A DNA stretch of 22,333 bases, taken from an uncultured Caulobacteraceae bacterium. Lineage in GTDB: Bacteria; Pseudomonadota; Alphaproteobacteria; Caulobacterales; TH1-2. The notes under the pieces were generated by a model, which saw nothing but the letters and a program-made list of their open reading frames with translations, was not told the origin of the DNA and searched no databases. The stretch spans positions 1 to 22,333 of the forward strand of contig CALBST010000246.1 in NCBI GenBank assembly GCA_937967425.1, written 5' to 3'. Made by a program: the position numbers and the translations under genes. Every line of letters begins with the position of its first letter. Position 1 is the stretch's first letter. Shown piece by piece: positions 8,484-14,844 of the stretch.

Positions 8484-8734
8484 CAGTGCGCCCTCGGCAG
8501 CGAACGCAGCAATGCGCAAACCAGCTCACTGAGCAGGCCCGCGGCCACAATCGCTGACAGAAATCCGAGCCAAGGACTGCCGGATTGAACGCCAACAAAG
8601 TGGCCGATGATCACGCCGCCATATGACGGAGGGCCGAACACCAGGATGCCCAGCACCAACCGCCACAGCAGCTGCAGCACTAAAGCGATTAAGCCGAGCA
8701 AGACGGCGCCGCCGACGAGCGAGCCCCAATCCAT
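8483..8734 (-). CDS. Small membrane protein between the two paralogues
   Basis: An 83-aa hydrophobic protein with a first membrane segment at about residues 7-33 (rich in Leu, Val and Gly). A Gly/Pro-rich loop follows ('FGPPSYGGVIIGH'), then a second segment at about 53-77. The stop overlaps the start of the downstream paralogue by one base, and the start lies 3 bases after the upstream paralogue's stop. All three are therefore almost certainly one transcription unit. Function unknown; the arrangement suggests the two soluble or exported neighbours act at this membrane protein. Confidence 0.68.
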   Translation of the reverse strand: MDWGSLVGGAVLLGLIALVLQLLWRLVLGILVFGPPSYGGVIIGHFVGVQSGSPWLGFLSAIVAAGLLSELVCALLRSLPRAH

Positions 8735-8737
8735 CGC

Positions 8738-9214
8738 TCACGCTCCATGCAGTGCGCGATAATCGCGCAGTATGCTGGCGATAAGATGGTGCAGCTCTGA
8801 ATGGTCTTCGGGGCAGGCTTCGATGGCGGCGACCGCGAGCTTGCCGCAGATGCCTAAGTGCGTTGTCGCGACGATGCCAGGCAATGCCGCCAGCAGCGCG
8901 AGATTCTGCTCATGCAGCGCGTCCATTTCATCGTAGAGCGCGTCCATCTCCAGCTGCTCGCGATGGCGCGCGCGCTGGGTGCGATTGAGGTGCGGCCAAT
9001 TCAGCTCCGCAAAGGCGCGGTTTTCGATCTCTTGCCAACGGCGGCCGAGACGTTGCTGTTCAGCGTGTCGTACAAGCCAAGTCTCGCAGGTGAACACGGC
9101 TGGATCGTTGTGCGCGCTGACCAGCGGCAAGGCGGCAGAGCCAAGTATTGAGCGGCGGGAGGGACCATCGGGGCATGCGCTCTCGTTCGCCGCGGCTGGC
9201 GGTCGTTGAGACAT
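8738..9214 (-). CDS. Hypothetical protein with N-terminal twin-arginine motif (paralogue B)
   Basis: A 158-aa protein, first gene of a leftward run of four. It carries 'SRRSILGSAALPLVSA' near residues 19-34, a Tat-like motif followed by a short apolar stretch. The body is helical and charged, and its C-terminal 35 residues resemble those of the gene at 8022-8483. No enzymatic motif is recognised. ATG 9214 lies 94 bases from the divergent XRE regulator, with AAGGTRAC sites between them. This suggests the regulator controls this run. Confidence 0.72.
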   Translation of the reverse strand: MSQRPPAAANESACPDGPSRRSILGSAALPLVSAHNDPAVFTCETWLVRHAEQQRLGRRWQEIENRAFAELNWPHLNRTQRARHREQLEMDALYDEMDALHEQNLALLAALPGIVATTHLGICGKLAVAAIEACPEDHSELHHLIASILRDYRALHGA

Positions 9215-9216
9215 TT

Positions 9217-9303
9217 AAGGTAACCTTCAGCTACACGAGTCACCTTTTAGCGCTTCTGTCGCTTAAAGGCAAACAAATAGTGACTTGTTGTACGAAAGGT
9301 GAC
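9217..9303. promoter_or_regulatory. AAGGTRAC operator-like sites in a divergent intergenic region
   Basis: AAGGTAAC is at 9217-9224, inside the near-palindrome AAGGT-A-ACCTT ending at 9227. GTCACCTT, its variant on the other strand, is at 9239-9246. AAGGTGAC is at 9296-9303. The last two form a 9-bp inverted repeat (9239-9247, 9295-9303). The first site is within 3 bases of the leftward start at 9214; the last contains the ribosome binding site of the rightward GTG at 9309. This fits autoregulation by the XRE protein and control of both directions. Confidence 0.5.
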
Positions 9304-9308
9304 AGCGC

Positions 9309-9551
9309 GTGCTGACAGCAGGTCAAATCAGGGCGGCGAGGGGATTGCTCGATTGGAGCCAGCAGGATCTTGCAGAGGCGACAAAACTCTCCGTGCAAAC
9401 AATCAAGCGGATGGAGGGGGTGCGCGGTCCAGAGGGAAGCACGGACGCCAATGTGGAAGCGGTTCGACGCGCGCTTGAGGGCGCTGGGATTGTCTTTCTC
9501 GACGCCAAGCAAAACAAAGACGGTGGCTCTGGCGTGCGCCTAAAGAAGTGA
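9309..9551 (+). CDS. XRE-family HTH transcriptional regulator
   Basis: An 80-aa protein that is almost entirely a Cro/CI-type helix-turn-helix domain: 'GQIRAARGLLDWSQQDLAEATKLS' followed by the recognition helix 'SVQTIKRMEG' at about residues 28-37. The C-terminus ('ALEGAGIVFLDA', then a basic tail) is typical of small single-domain XRE regulators in alphaproteobacteria. The start is GTG 9309 after AAGGTG at 9296-9301, and this ribosome binding site is itself part of a candidate operator. It is divergent from the four-gene leftward run and probably represses itself and that run. Confidence 0.85.
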   Translation: MLTAGQIRAARGLLDWSQQDLAEATKLSVQTIKRMEGVRGPEGSTDANVEAVRRALEGAGIVFLDAKQNKDGGSGVRLKK

Positions 9552-9922
9552 GCTTCTGCAGCGTGGCAGCAGCTGTCGTCACACGCGATGTGATTTTTCG
9601 CACAGCAGACGTCACGAGCGTCACCCCGTCGATGTCGGCTCCGGGGCAGAAGCGGAAGTCGTGAGTGGCGTTCAAGCCGGGCGATGCGGACATCATAGCA
9701 GCTTACACCAGCTGGACCGTGGGCCATCGCGGGCGCGCGCGTTTCTGGGGCACTGCGAACATGCTGCTTGAGACCTTGCGAAAGCAACCAAGGCCGTCAC
9801 CCGTAGCTGTGGCCGCTCACGCGGCTGCCGCCGGCGGTCGGTTAGCCGGCTCTCAGCCCAGGTGATCGCCGTACGCGTCCGCACACCAGCAGACGACACT
9901 TCGCAGAATTATTGGATAGACG
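9552..9922. other. Gene-poor stretch with a dispersed-repeat-like unit
   Basis: I see no convincing gene here. At 9631-9660 is a unit with the core CCGGGGCAGAAGCGGAAGTC. On the minus strand it translates to 'HDFRFCPGADID', very like the spurious 'DVRF.PKADI' peptides made by short intergenic repeats in many alphaproteobacterial genomes. A plus-strand frame starting at GTG 9665 exists but runs into low-complexity alanine-rich sequence. Confidence 0.4.
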
Positions 9923-10174
9923 TTAGCCCTCCGTCGAGGGTGGAGATTTGCCTTTGCGAGTTTTGCTCTTTTGAGGGTCGGCGCTTGGCGGCATGGCGGA
10001 CATAAGGCTTCTTTCCCTGGCGACTTGGTTGAGATCGTCAGCGCACTGCGCCAGGTCCCTGGCGGAAGCCTCCAACTCGTCGGCTGGATAGAGTTTGGCG
10101 CGCTCGTCCCGCAATGCCTTCACGCGGTCCCACACAGCGCGCGCCGCTCGTTTGATATCCTTCTTTTGAGCCAT
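9923..10174 (-). CDS. Small hypothetical helical protein
   Basis: An 83-aa charged protein. Residues 1-55 are predicted helix with alternating basic and acidic residues ('AARAVWDRVKALRDERAKLY', 'ARDLAQCADDLNQVA'). The rest is a disordered basic tail rich in Ser, Pro and Lys. The piece 'MSAMPPSADP' within it looks like a translated intergenic repeat, so the true gene may have acquired part of its 3' end from one. ATG 10174 has a good GGGAGAGG ribosome binding site about 8 bases upstream. Function unknown. Confidence 0.58.
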   Translation of the reverse strand: MAQKKDIKRAARAVWDRVKALRDERAKLYPADELEASARDLAQCADDLNQVARERSLMSAMPPSADPQKSKTRKGKSPPSTEG

Positions 10175-10436
10175 GGCTGCCTCTCCCGATAGAACTCATT
10201 CGCCTTCTAGCGGAGTGGCGTGGCCGGGTATGCAGTGGACTCCCCTTGCGCGAGAGTGTGTCACAAAACCGAAAGAAAAACTTCGCATAGAGACCCAAGC
10301 TTCCAGAGCGTTGGGTCACATGGTTCCGCCAAATAGAGCGCCGCTCGTTGGGCGGTTCGTGCGCAGCAACCGTCACGATCGCGACGTCCTTGCTAATTCA
10401 CCGTTCAATGCTCAAAAGCCCGGCCGAAGAGAGAAT

Positions 10437-10634
10437 ATGAACAGACCCAAGAGACGTGGCCTTGCGGGCGTCATTCAAACTCCGGAGCTTCGGGAGAGGC
10501 TGGAGCGCGCTCGCGCGGCGCTTGTGGCTGTGACGCGAGCGCCACTGAGCGAGGCTGCGCACAAACTTGAAACTGACCTCGCTCGCCAAATTCGAGACTT
10601 AGAGCGTGACATCGCCCAAATGACCATGCGCTAG
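10437..10634 (+). CDS. Small hypothetical helical protein
   Basis: A 65-aa protein with a basic start (MNRPKRRG) and then two helices ('TPELRERLERARAALVAV' and 'AAHKLETDLARQIRDLERDI') likely to pair as a coiled coil. ATG 10437 follows the purine-rich GAAGAGAGA. The frame is open 264 bases further upstream, but that part is not protein-like in composition and lacks a good start. It ends 5 bases before the convergent phoX stop. Function unknown. From 10180 to 10436 I see nothing else. Confidence 0.52.
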   Translation: MNRPKRRGLAGVIQTPELRERLERARAALVAVTRAPLSEAAHKLETDLARQIRDLERDIAQMTMR

Positions 10635-10639
10635 CGCAG

Positions 10640-12694
10640 TCAGTCGCCAATCCTGCCGTCATCCTCGCGCGTCACTACGATGACAGCCGAACGCGGCCAG
10701 GCGTTGCCGCCATCGGGGAAGTTGGAGGGTGGACGCCCGCCGCCGGCCCAGCGCGACTGGGCAAAGTCGAGGCCCTCGGCATTGTTCGCGCCAGGATGCT
10801 GGATCGCACAGAAAAATGCGCGCTCGTCTGGCGCCATCAGCGGTCCACACACTTCAGCTCCCACCGGCGCGACCAGGAATCGCTTGATTTGCCTTGGCCC
10901 CGCGCTCGCGAGAGTTGTCGCGAGGACGTTGTCGTTGCAGTCCGCGAACACAGCATCGTTGCCATCGGTGGCGATCCAAACGCGATGCGTCGAGTCGATA
11001 AAGAGATTGTCGGGGCAAGCAAAGCGCTCGCCCGTGATTGTCTCCTCGCCGGCGACCTTGGTGGAGATGTGCGCAGGGGCGCCGCCGCCGCGCACCTGGG
11101 CAGTCAGTTCGCTGGCGTTCGGATCGCCGCCCATCGCAAACACGTCCCAACTGAAGCGCTCTGCGGCGCAATCGCCGCCATCCTCGTCGATGCGTAGAAT
11201 ATGGCCGGGCAAATTGTTCTGCGCGCTGGAGGGGCGCGCGCTGTCCCGCCGCGGATTGCCGGGGCGTTCAAAGCCGCGTTCGCTATTGTTCGTGCACACA
11301 ATCAGCACCGGGCCAAGCCCGCGACAATTGCCGTCACAGACGGCTTCGACATCTTCGGGGCGATCCATTGGCGTGGCGCCGAGCAGACGCGCCGCATCGC
11401 GCACGCGCATGAGCACGTCGGCCTGATCCGCGAAACGGATCGGAGACTCTTTTGCCGCCGCCGCGGCATTGGCGGCGTCCGCGGTGATGGCGAGCCAGCG
11501 GCCGCCGCCGTTCTCGAGAAACTGCGCGCAATAAAGCTGCCCATCGTCAAGCAAGTCCGTGTTTGCATCTCGATTCGAAGGATTAAAGTGGCTGTGGGTC
11601 ACAAATTTGTAGACGTGCTCGTTACGCTGGTCATCGCCCATGTAGACGACAACGCGGCCATCCGCGGCGAGCGCTGTTGTAGCGCATTCGTTCTTTTTCC
11701 GGCCCAGCGCTGTGCGTTTCTTCGGCGTCGAAGTAGGGTCGTAGGGATCGATCTCCACGATCCAGCCGTAGAGGGATGGCCCGTGCGGATTCTCCGCTAC
11801 ACGGAACTGGCGTGGCGCCAGCGCCTCCGGCCCACCGTTCGGATATCCGAAGGAGCTTTCGTCGAGCGCTAAGGCTCCTTCGCGGCGCGCGGCATCAAGA
11901 TCACTGCTTGAACCGCTGAAGAAGCCGTCGAAATTTTCCTCGGCGCTCAGGTATGTGCCCCAAGGAGTTTGGCCGCCTGCGCAATTGGCCACCGTGCCAC
12001 AACTGACGGCGCCCTCTTGGCGGTTCGGTTCGCACTCATTCACGATGCGCGACGCCGCCAGGATCCAAGGATGACGCGCAGCCGGTCCCGTGAACTGGAC
12101 TGGTGTGAACGGCGTGATCCGGCGGTTGCGGCCTTGCCTTGGCGCGGAATTGCGGAGCGCGCGCCAACCGGCGCCATCGTGTTCCAACTCCACGATGCTG
12201 ACGCCGACCGCTGCATAGAGCGCCTCCACTTGGCCCGCAGTGAGGTTCTGCGGCGATGGCAGCGACGGGTAGGCGAGCTCCAAGGAGGCGTATTCGTTGT
12301 TCGCGCAAAGGATCATGCCGTCCTGGTCCTTTGGCGGCGGGAATGCATACTCTGACCCGAACAGCGCCAGCATGTCGTTGCTCTGCCCGAATCTCTGTTC
12401 TTGTTCGCCGCGCGTCAGCGCGTCCGGATCGAACTCTGCCGAGATGCCGTCGAACAGTGCATCGCCCCAGGCGATCACGGTGCGCCAGCGATAGCCGGCC
12501 GGCAGGGTGATCGTGTCGGCGTTCGTCGCGGCGACGCTTGTGAATCCCAGCGTCGCGGGCGTTTCGGATAAAGCATGGTCCGCCGGCGTGGAGGCGCAAC
12601 CTGCAAGGTTCAACAATGGCAGGCCCGCGAGCCCGCCCAACACCGAGCGTCGCGAGGCCACAAGATCGTTGATGTGCTTCGTCACGCCATGCAC
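10640..12694 (-). CDS. phoX: PhoX-family alkaline phosphatase, Tat-exported probable lipoprotein
   Basis: PhoX enzymes are Tat-exported, Ca/Fe-dependent alkaline phosphatases that free phosphate from organic phosphate esters in the periplasm or at the cell surface (DUF839 family). The 684-aa protein begins with a twin-arginine signal, S14-R15-R16-S-V-L, a hydrophobic core and a lipobox LAGC ending at C33, so it is probably a lipid-anchored form. The family signature N-C238-A-G-G-Q-T-P-W-G-T is followed by 'SAEEN'; the Cys and Glu lie where PhoX binds its metals. Length fits the family. The start is GTG 12694; a GTG three codons later is an alternative. The gene stands alone, with a possible Pho box upstream. 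Other DUF839 proteins of unknown activity exist, so phosphatase activity is likely but not certain. Confidence 0.92.
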   Translation of the reverse strand: MHGVTKHINDLVASRRSVLGGLAGLPLLNLAGCASTPADHALSETPATLGFTSVAATNADTITLPAGYRWRTVIAWGDALFDGISAEFDPDALTRGEQEQRFGQSNDMLALFGSEYAFPPPKDQDGMILCANNEYASLELAYPSLPSPQNLTAGQVEALYAAVGVSIVELEHDGAGWRALRNSAPRQGRNRRITPFTPVQFTGPAARHPWILAASRIVNECEPNRQEGAVSCGTVANCAGGQTPWGTYLSAEENFDGFFSGSSSDLDAARREGALALDESSFGYPNGGPEALAPRQFRVAENPHGPSLYGWIVEIDPYDPTSTPKKRTALGRKKNECATTALAADGRVVVYMGDDQRNEHVYKFVTHSHFNPSNRDANTDLLDDGQLYCAQFLENGGGRWLAITADAANAAAAAKESPIRFADQADVLMRVRDAARLLGATPMDRPEDVEAVCDGNCRGLGPVLIVCTNNSERGFERPGNPRRDSARPSSAQNNLPGHILRIDEDGGDCAAERFSWDVFAMGGDPNASELTAQVRGGGAPAHISTKVAGEETITGERFACPDNLFIDSTHRVWIATDGNDAVFADCNDNVLATTLASAGPRQIKRFLVAPVGAEVCGPLMAPDERAFFCAIQHPGANNAEGLDFAQSRWAGGGRPPSNFPDGGNAWPRSAVIVVTREDDGRIGD

Positions 12695-12728
12695 CCGGTG
12701 AGTCTCGCAGGCCTTTATTCAAGTTGCG

Positions 12729-12746
12729 CGACATCTCCGTGACACC
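12729..12746 (-). promoter_or_regulatory. Possible Pho box upstream of phoX
   Basis: Read on the minus strand, GTGTCAC-GGAG-ATGTCGC gives two TGTC half-sites 11 bases apart, the spacing of the PhoB box (CTGTCAT-N4-CTGTCAC). A -10-like GAATAA lies 8 bases further on (12715-12720). Several positions differ from consensus, so this is moderate at best, but PhoB control is expected for phoX. Confidence 0.4.
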
Positions 12747-12789
12747 ATCCGAGCACCAAGTGCTTTGAGTCGCGACGGCGCCGCCTCGC

Positions 12790-12918
12790 CTGCCGGCGTC
12801 AGCTTTGGGGCGCTGACGAAAGGGTCGCTTTCGGATGAAGCCGACGGAAGCGCGAACGACTGCTTCGGGGCAAGAGCGGACTTCGCTCGGCTGCCTGGGG
12901 GCGCGAAAGCGGACGTGC
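12790..12918. repeat. Cluster of short dispersed-repeat-like units
   Basis: Two clear units share the core GGGGC-N-GA/AG-GCGGA: CTTCGGGGCAAGAGCGGACT (12863-12882) and CTGGGGGCGCGAAAGCGGAC (12895-12914). A looser copy lies around 12800-12835. They match the unit at 9631-9660. Minus-strand translations include 'VRSCPEA' and 'RPFRQRPKADAG', the familiar false peptides of such repeats. The 300 bases after the phoX start hold no gene I would support. Confidence 0.45.
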
Positions 12919-12996
12919 GCTCGATCCATCGCGCGAAGGAGCGACTGTGCGCCTTCACCGCGGAATGACTGGCGGTCGTTGCAGCCGTGGACGTCT

Positions 12997-13098
12997 TCAG
13001 CGGTTCGCGTTGTGATCCGCCCATGATGAGCCGATCGCCAGCACGATTAGAACCGACCAGACGATGGCGGCGGTGACGAAAAAGGGGTCCTGCAACAT
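12997..13098 (-). CDS. Possible 33-residue single-span membrane protein
   Basis: The minus strand encodes a 33-aa peptide starting MLQDPFFVTAAIVW. It has one strongly hydrophobic segment (about residues 7-24) and a polar end (SSWADHNANR). This is the shape of the tiny membrane proteins that accompany transporters and oxidases. The ribosome binding site is poor; a TTG two codons upstream is an alternative start. It lies 60 bases from the first copy of the 12-base motif that also precedes the porin gene, in the divergent direction. Too short for certainty. Confidence 0.4.
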   Translation of the reverse strand: MLQDPFFVTAAIVWSVLIVLAIGSSWADHNANR

Positions 13099-13157
13099 AG
13101 CCAAGTGACCAGACGCGCCCCAGTGCGGGCGCAGAGATTACTTGGTCCCGACGCCCG

Positions 13158-13702
13158 TAGGAAATCGATGCTGCCGGATCGGGTTTGAGATGTATCGATT
13201 TCCTATGCCCGCAAGGAGCACATCTGCGACACCGCTTTCGCCTCTTGGTGCTAATCGGTATGCTCGCGCTGGCCCGCCTTGCCGGTCATGTGGGACAAGC
13301 GGCGCGAACGGCAGTTCGCGGCTGACGACGCCTCGCTTCGTGCACGCGTCAAGCCAACACAGAGCGCCCGCCGCGGCCGCTAGAAGAGGCGGCGTGCACC
13401 GCACCGTTTCGCCAAACGTGCTGGCGACGGTCGCCGGCGCACCCCTTCTGGCAATCGTCTTCCTGTCAGTTTCTTTGCTCGCATTGCCGGCTGGCGCTGC
13501 GTTCGCGGCGCTCGTCGTGGCGCTGCACCTGGCCGCCATCGCGATTGTCTGCGTGGCTGACGAACTGCTGGCGCGCTTGCAGCCAGACAACCGTCCGTGG
13601 GGACGGCCGCCTTTCGGGCGTACGGTGTCACAATAGAAATCCTATTGCCGGCGCCTTTCGTTGCGTCAGATCAAAATCGTACCGACCCGTATCGATTTCC
13701 TA
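13158..13702. repeat. Three copies of ATCGATTTCCTA ahead of the porin-kdp cluster
   Basis: TAGGAAATCGAT is at 13158-13169 and its complement ATCGATTTCCTA is at 13194-13205, making an inverted repeat with 12-bp arms. A third copy is at 13691-13702. The two plus-oriented copies agree over 19 bases (13192-13210 and 13689-13707, GTATCGATTTCCTATGCCC). Copies 1 and 2 lie between the divergent small genes, copy 3 just upstream of the porin start. A regulator-binding site shared by these promoters is the simplest reading. Confidence 0.6.
13394..13636 (+). CDS. Small membrane protein upstream of the porin gene
   Basis: An 80-aa hydrophobic protein with two adjoining membrane segments (about residues 9-29 and 33-56, rich in Ala, Leu and Val). 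An amphipathic stretch 'DELLARLQP' and a short basic tail follow. I chose GTG 13394, which has AGAAGAGG upstream; the open frame reaches back to 13142 but that part is not protein-like. Copies 1 and 2 of the 12-base repeat lie upstream, and copy 3 follows. No family recognised. It may belong with the potassium-transport cluster, but this rests on position only. Confidence 0.48.
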   Translation: MHRTVSPNVLATVAGAPLLAIVFLSVSLLALPAGAAFAALVVALHLAAIAIVCVADELLARLQPDNRPWGRPPFGRTVSQ

Positions 13703-13752
13703 TGCCCCGCCGCGCCACGTCGGCTGCGTTTCAGGCACCAGGGAGTCGCCTC

Positions 13753-14526
13753 ATGTGGAGCAGAACTGTTGGCGCGGTTGCGCTTGGCGTCGGACTTCTC
13801 GGCGCAACGCCCGCGTTGGCCCAGAACGGGCCGTCGATTTCCGGAAACGTCGCGCTCGCGACAGACTACGCGTTCCGCGGGCTGTCGCAGACCGGCGGCA
13901 ATCCCGCGCTGCAAGGCGGCTTCGATTACACGAACGGCATGTTCTATGCCGGCACGTGGGCGTCCAACGTCGACTTCGAGGAGCTCGGCGCCGGTTCGGG
14001 CATCGAGCTTGATCTCTATGGCGGCGTGCGGCCGCAGGTTGGACCGGTCACGTTCGATCTTGGCGTGATCGGCTACTTCTATCCGGGCGTCACGGATATC
14101 CAGGCTGGTGGCGGCGTTGAAGGCGAACTCGACTACGTCGAAGGCTATGTGAAGGCTTCGGTGTCGCCGGCTGATGGCGCGACGCTGGGCGTTGCGGCCT
14201 ATTACTCCCCCGAGTTCACCGGCGAGACCGGCGAAGCCTATTACCTTGAAGCGAGCGGCGCTTATTCGTTCAGCGACAATTTTTCGTTGTCGGGCGCTGT
14301 CGGCTATCAGAGCGTTGACGATGTCTCGGGCGTATTCGCCGGCGACTTCAGCGACGAGTACACGACCTGGAACGTCGGTGCGAGTCACGCCACACATGGC
14401 TTCACGCTCGATCTGCGCTATGTTGGCACTGATGTCGAAGCGACCGATGATCTGATCACGCAAGCCTTCACGACCGAAGCGCGGGCAGACGATCGCGTGA
14501 TCTTCACCATCAAGCGCGCGCTGTGA
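13753..14526 (+). CDS. TorF-family putative outer-membrane porin
   Basis: A 257-aa protein with a clear signal peptide (MWSRTVGAVALGVGLLGATP, cleavage after ALA at residue 23). A beta-rich body follows, with 'SGNVALATDYAFRGLSQTGGNPALQGG' in pieces, the hallmark of the TIGR02001/TorF family of proteobacterial outer-membrane proteins. Alternating Gly, Tyr and Phe residues fit a beta barrel. ATG 13753 follows GGGAG at 13741-13745; longer in-frame starts upstream would put extra residues before the signal peptide and cross the repeat motif. It is in line with kdp and only a few bases from the small genes that follow. It may help K+ or other solutes cross the outer membrane, but the substrate is unknown. 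Confidence 0.9.
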   Translation: MWSRTVGAVALGVGLLGATPALAQNGPSISGNVALATDYAFRGLSQTGGNPALQGGFDYTNGMFYAGTWASNVDFEELGAGSGIELDLYGGVRPQVGPVTFDLGVIGYFYPGVTDIQAGGGVEGELDYVEGYVKASVSPADGATLGVAAYYSPEFTGETGEAYYLEASGAYSFSDNFSLSGAVGYQSVDDVSGVFAGDFSDEYTTWNVGASHATHGFTLDLRYVGTDVEATDDLITQAFTTEARADDRVIFTIKRAL

Positions 14527-14531
14527 GGCGA

Positions 14532-14648
14532 ATGCTGATGCGCATCCTCTCCTCTATCCTTGGCGGCCTTTGCGGCGTCGCCGTTCTCGTCGGGCTGGCG
14601 GCGTCGATCGGATGGGTGCTGGCGCGCGTCGGCTGGTCGCCGCAATAA
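14532..14648 (+). CDS. Tiny single-span membrane protein, kdp cluster
   Basis: A 38-aa peptide starting MLMRILSSILGG, with one membrane segment (about residues 5-32, ending near GWVLARVGW) and a short polar tail. It begins 5 bases after the porin stop and ends 14 bases before the next small gene, on the same strand, so it is probably in the same transcript. An ATG two codons later is an equal start. Too short for a family assignment. Confidence 0.48.
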   Translation: MLMRILSSILGGLCGVAVLVGLAASIGWVLARVGWSPQ

Positions 14649-14662
14649 CTGGGAGCATCCTA

Positions 14663-14746
14663 ATGGGCGATCTCATTTACATCGGCGTCGGCGTTGGCGG
14701 CTTCGCGCTGCTCGTGCTGTTCGTCTATGCGTGCGGGAGGGCGTGA
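14663..14746 (+). CDS. Tiny membrane protein just upstream of kdpF
   Basis: A 27-aa peptide (MGDLIYIGVGVGGFALLVLF and a short YACGRA tail) forming one membrane helix. GGGAG at 14651-14655 is a strong ribosome binding site, and the stop overlaps the kdpF start as TGATG. Both points favour a translated gene. It resembles KdpF in size and topology but lacks the KdpF ending (LLxAxLRPxKF), so it may be a second small subunit or a leader for kdpF translation. Confidence 0.62.
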   Translation: MGDLIYIGVGVGGFALLVLFVYACGRA

Positions 14747-14835
14747 TGGCGTTCGAATATGCCCTCTGCGCAATCGCAGGCGTGATCGTGTTTGCCTATC
14801 TGCTGACCGCGATGTTGCGGCCAGACAAATTCTAG
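14746..14835 (+). CDS. kdpF: K+-transporting ATPase subunit KdpF
   Basis: A 29-aa membrane peptide (MAFEYALCAIAGVIVFAYLL, then TAMLRPDKF). The ending YLLxAxLRPxKF is the KdpF signature. KdpF is a small stabilising subunit of the KdpFABC complex. Its ATG overlaps the preceding stop (TGATG), and kdpA begins 9 bases after its stop. The frame is open further upstream, but the family length and the ending fix the start at 14746. Confidence 0.9.
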   Translation: MAFEYALCAIAGVIVFAYLLTAMLRPDKF

Positions 14836-14844
14836 AGTGCTGCA

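Noticed and set aside
9665..9865. A GTG-started small protein
   Set aside because: Its first part resembles translated intergenic repeat and it ends in an alanine-rich low-complexity tail.
13631..13647. CAATAG-N5-CTATTG inverted repeat as a terminator or a fourth copy of the 12-base motif
   Set aside because: The stem is short and AT-rich with no T run, and it matches the 12-base motif only loosely.
13597..13752. A longer N-terminus for the porin gene
   Set aside because: The signal peptide starts at the ATG 13753 with its own ribosome binding site, and the extra part crosses the repeated regulatory motif.
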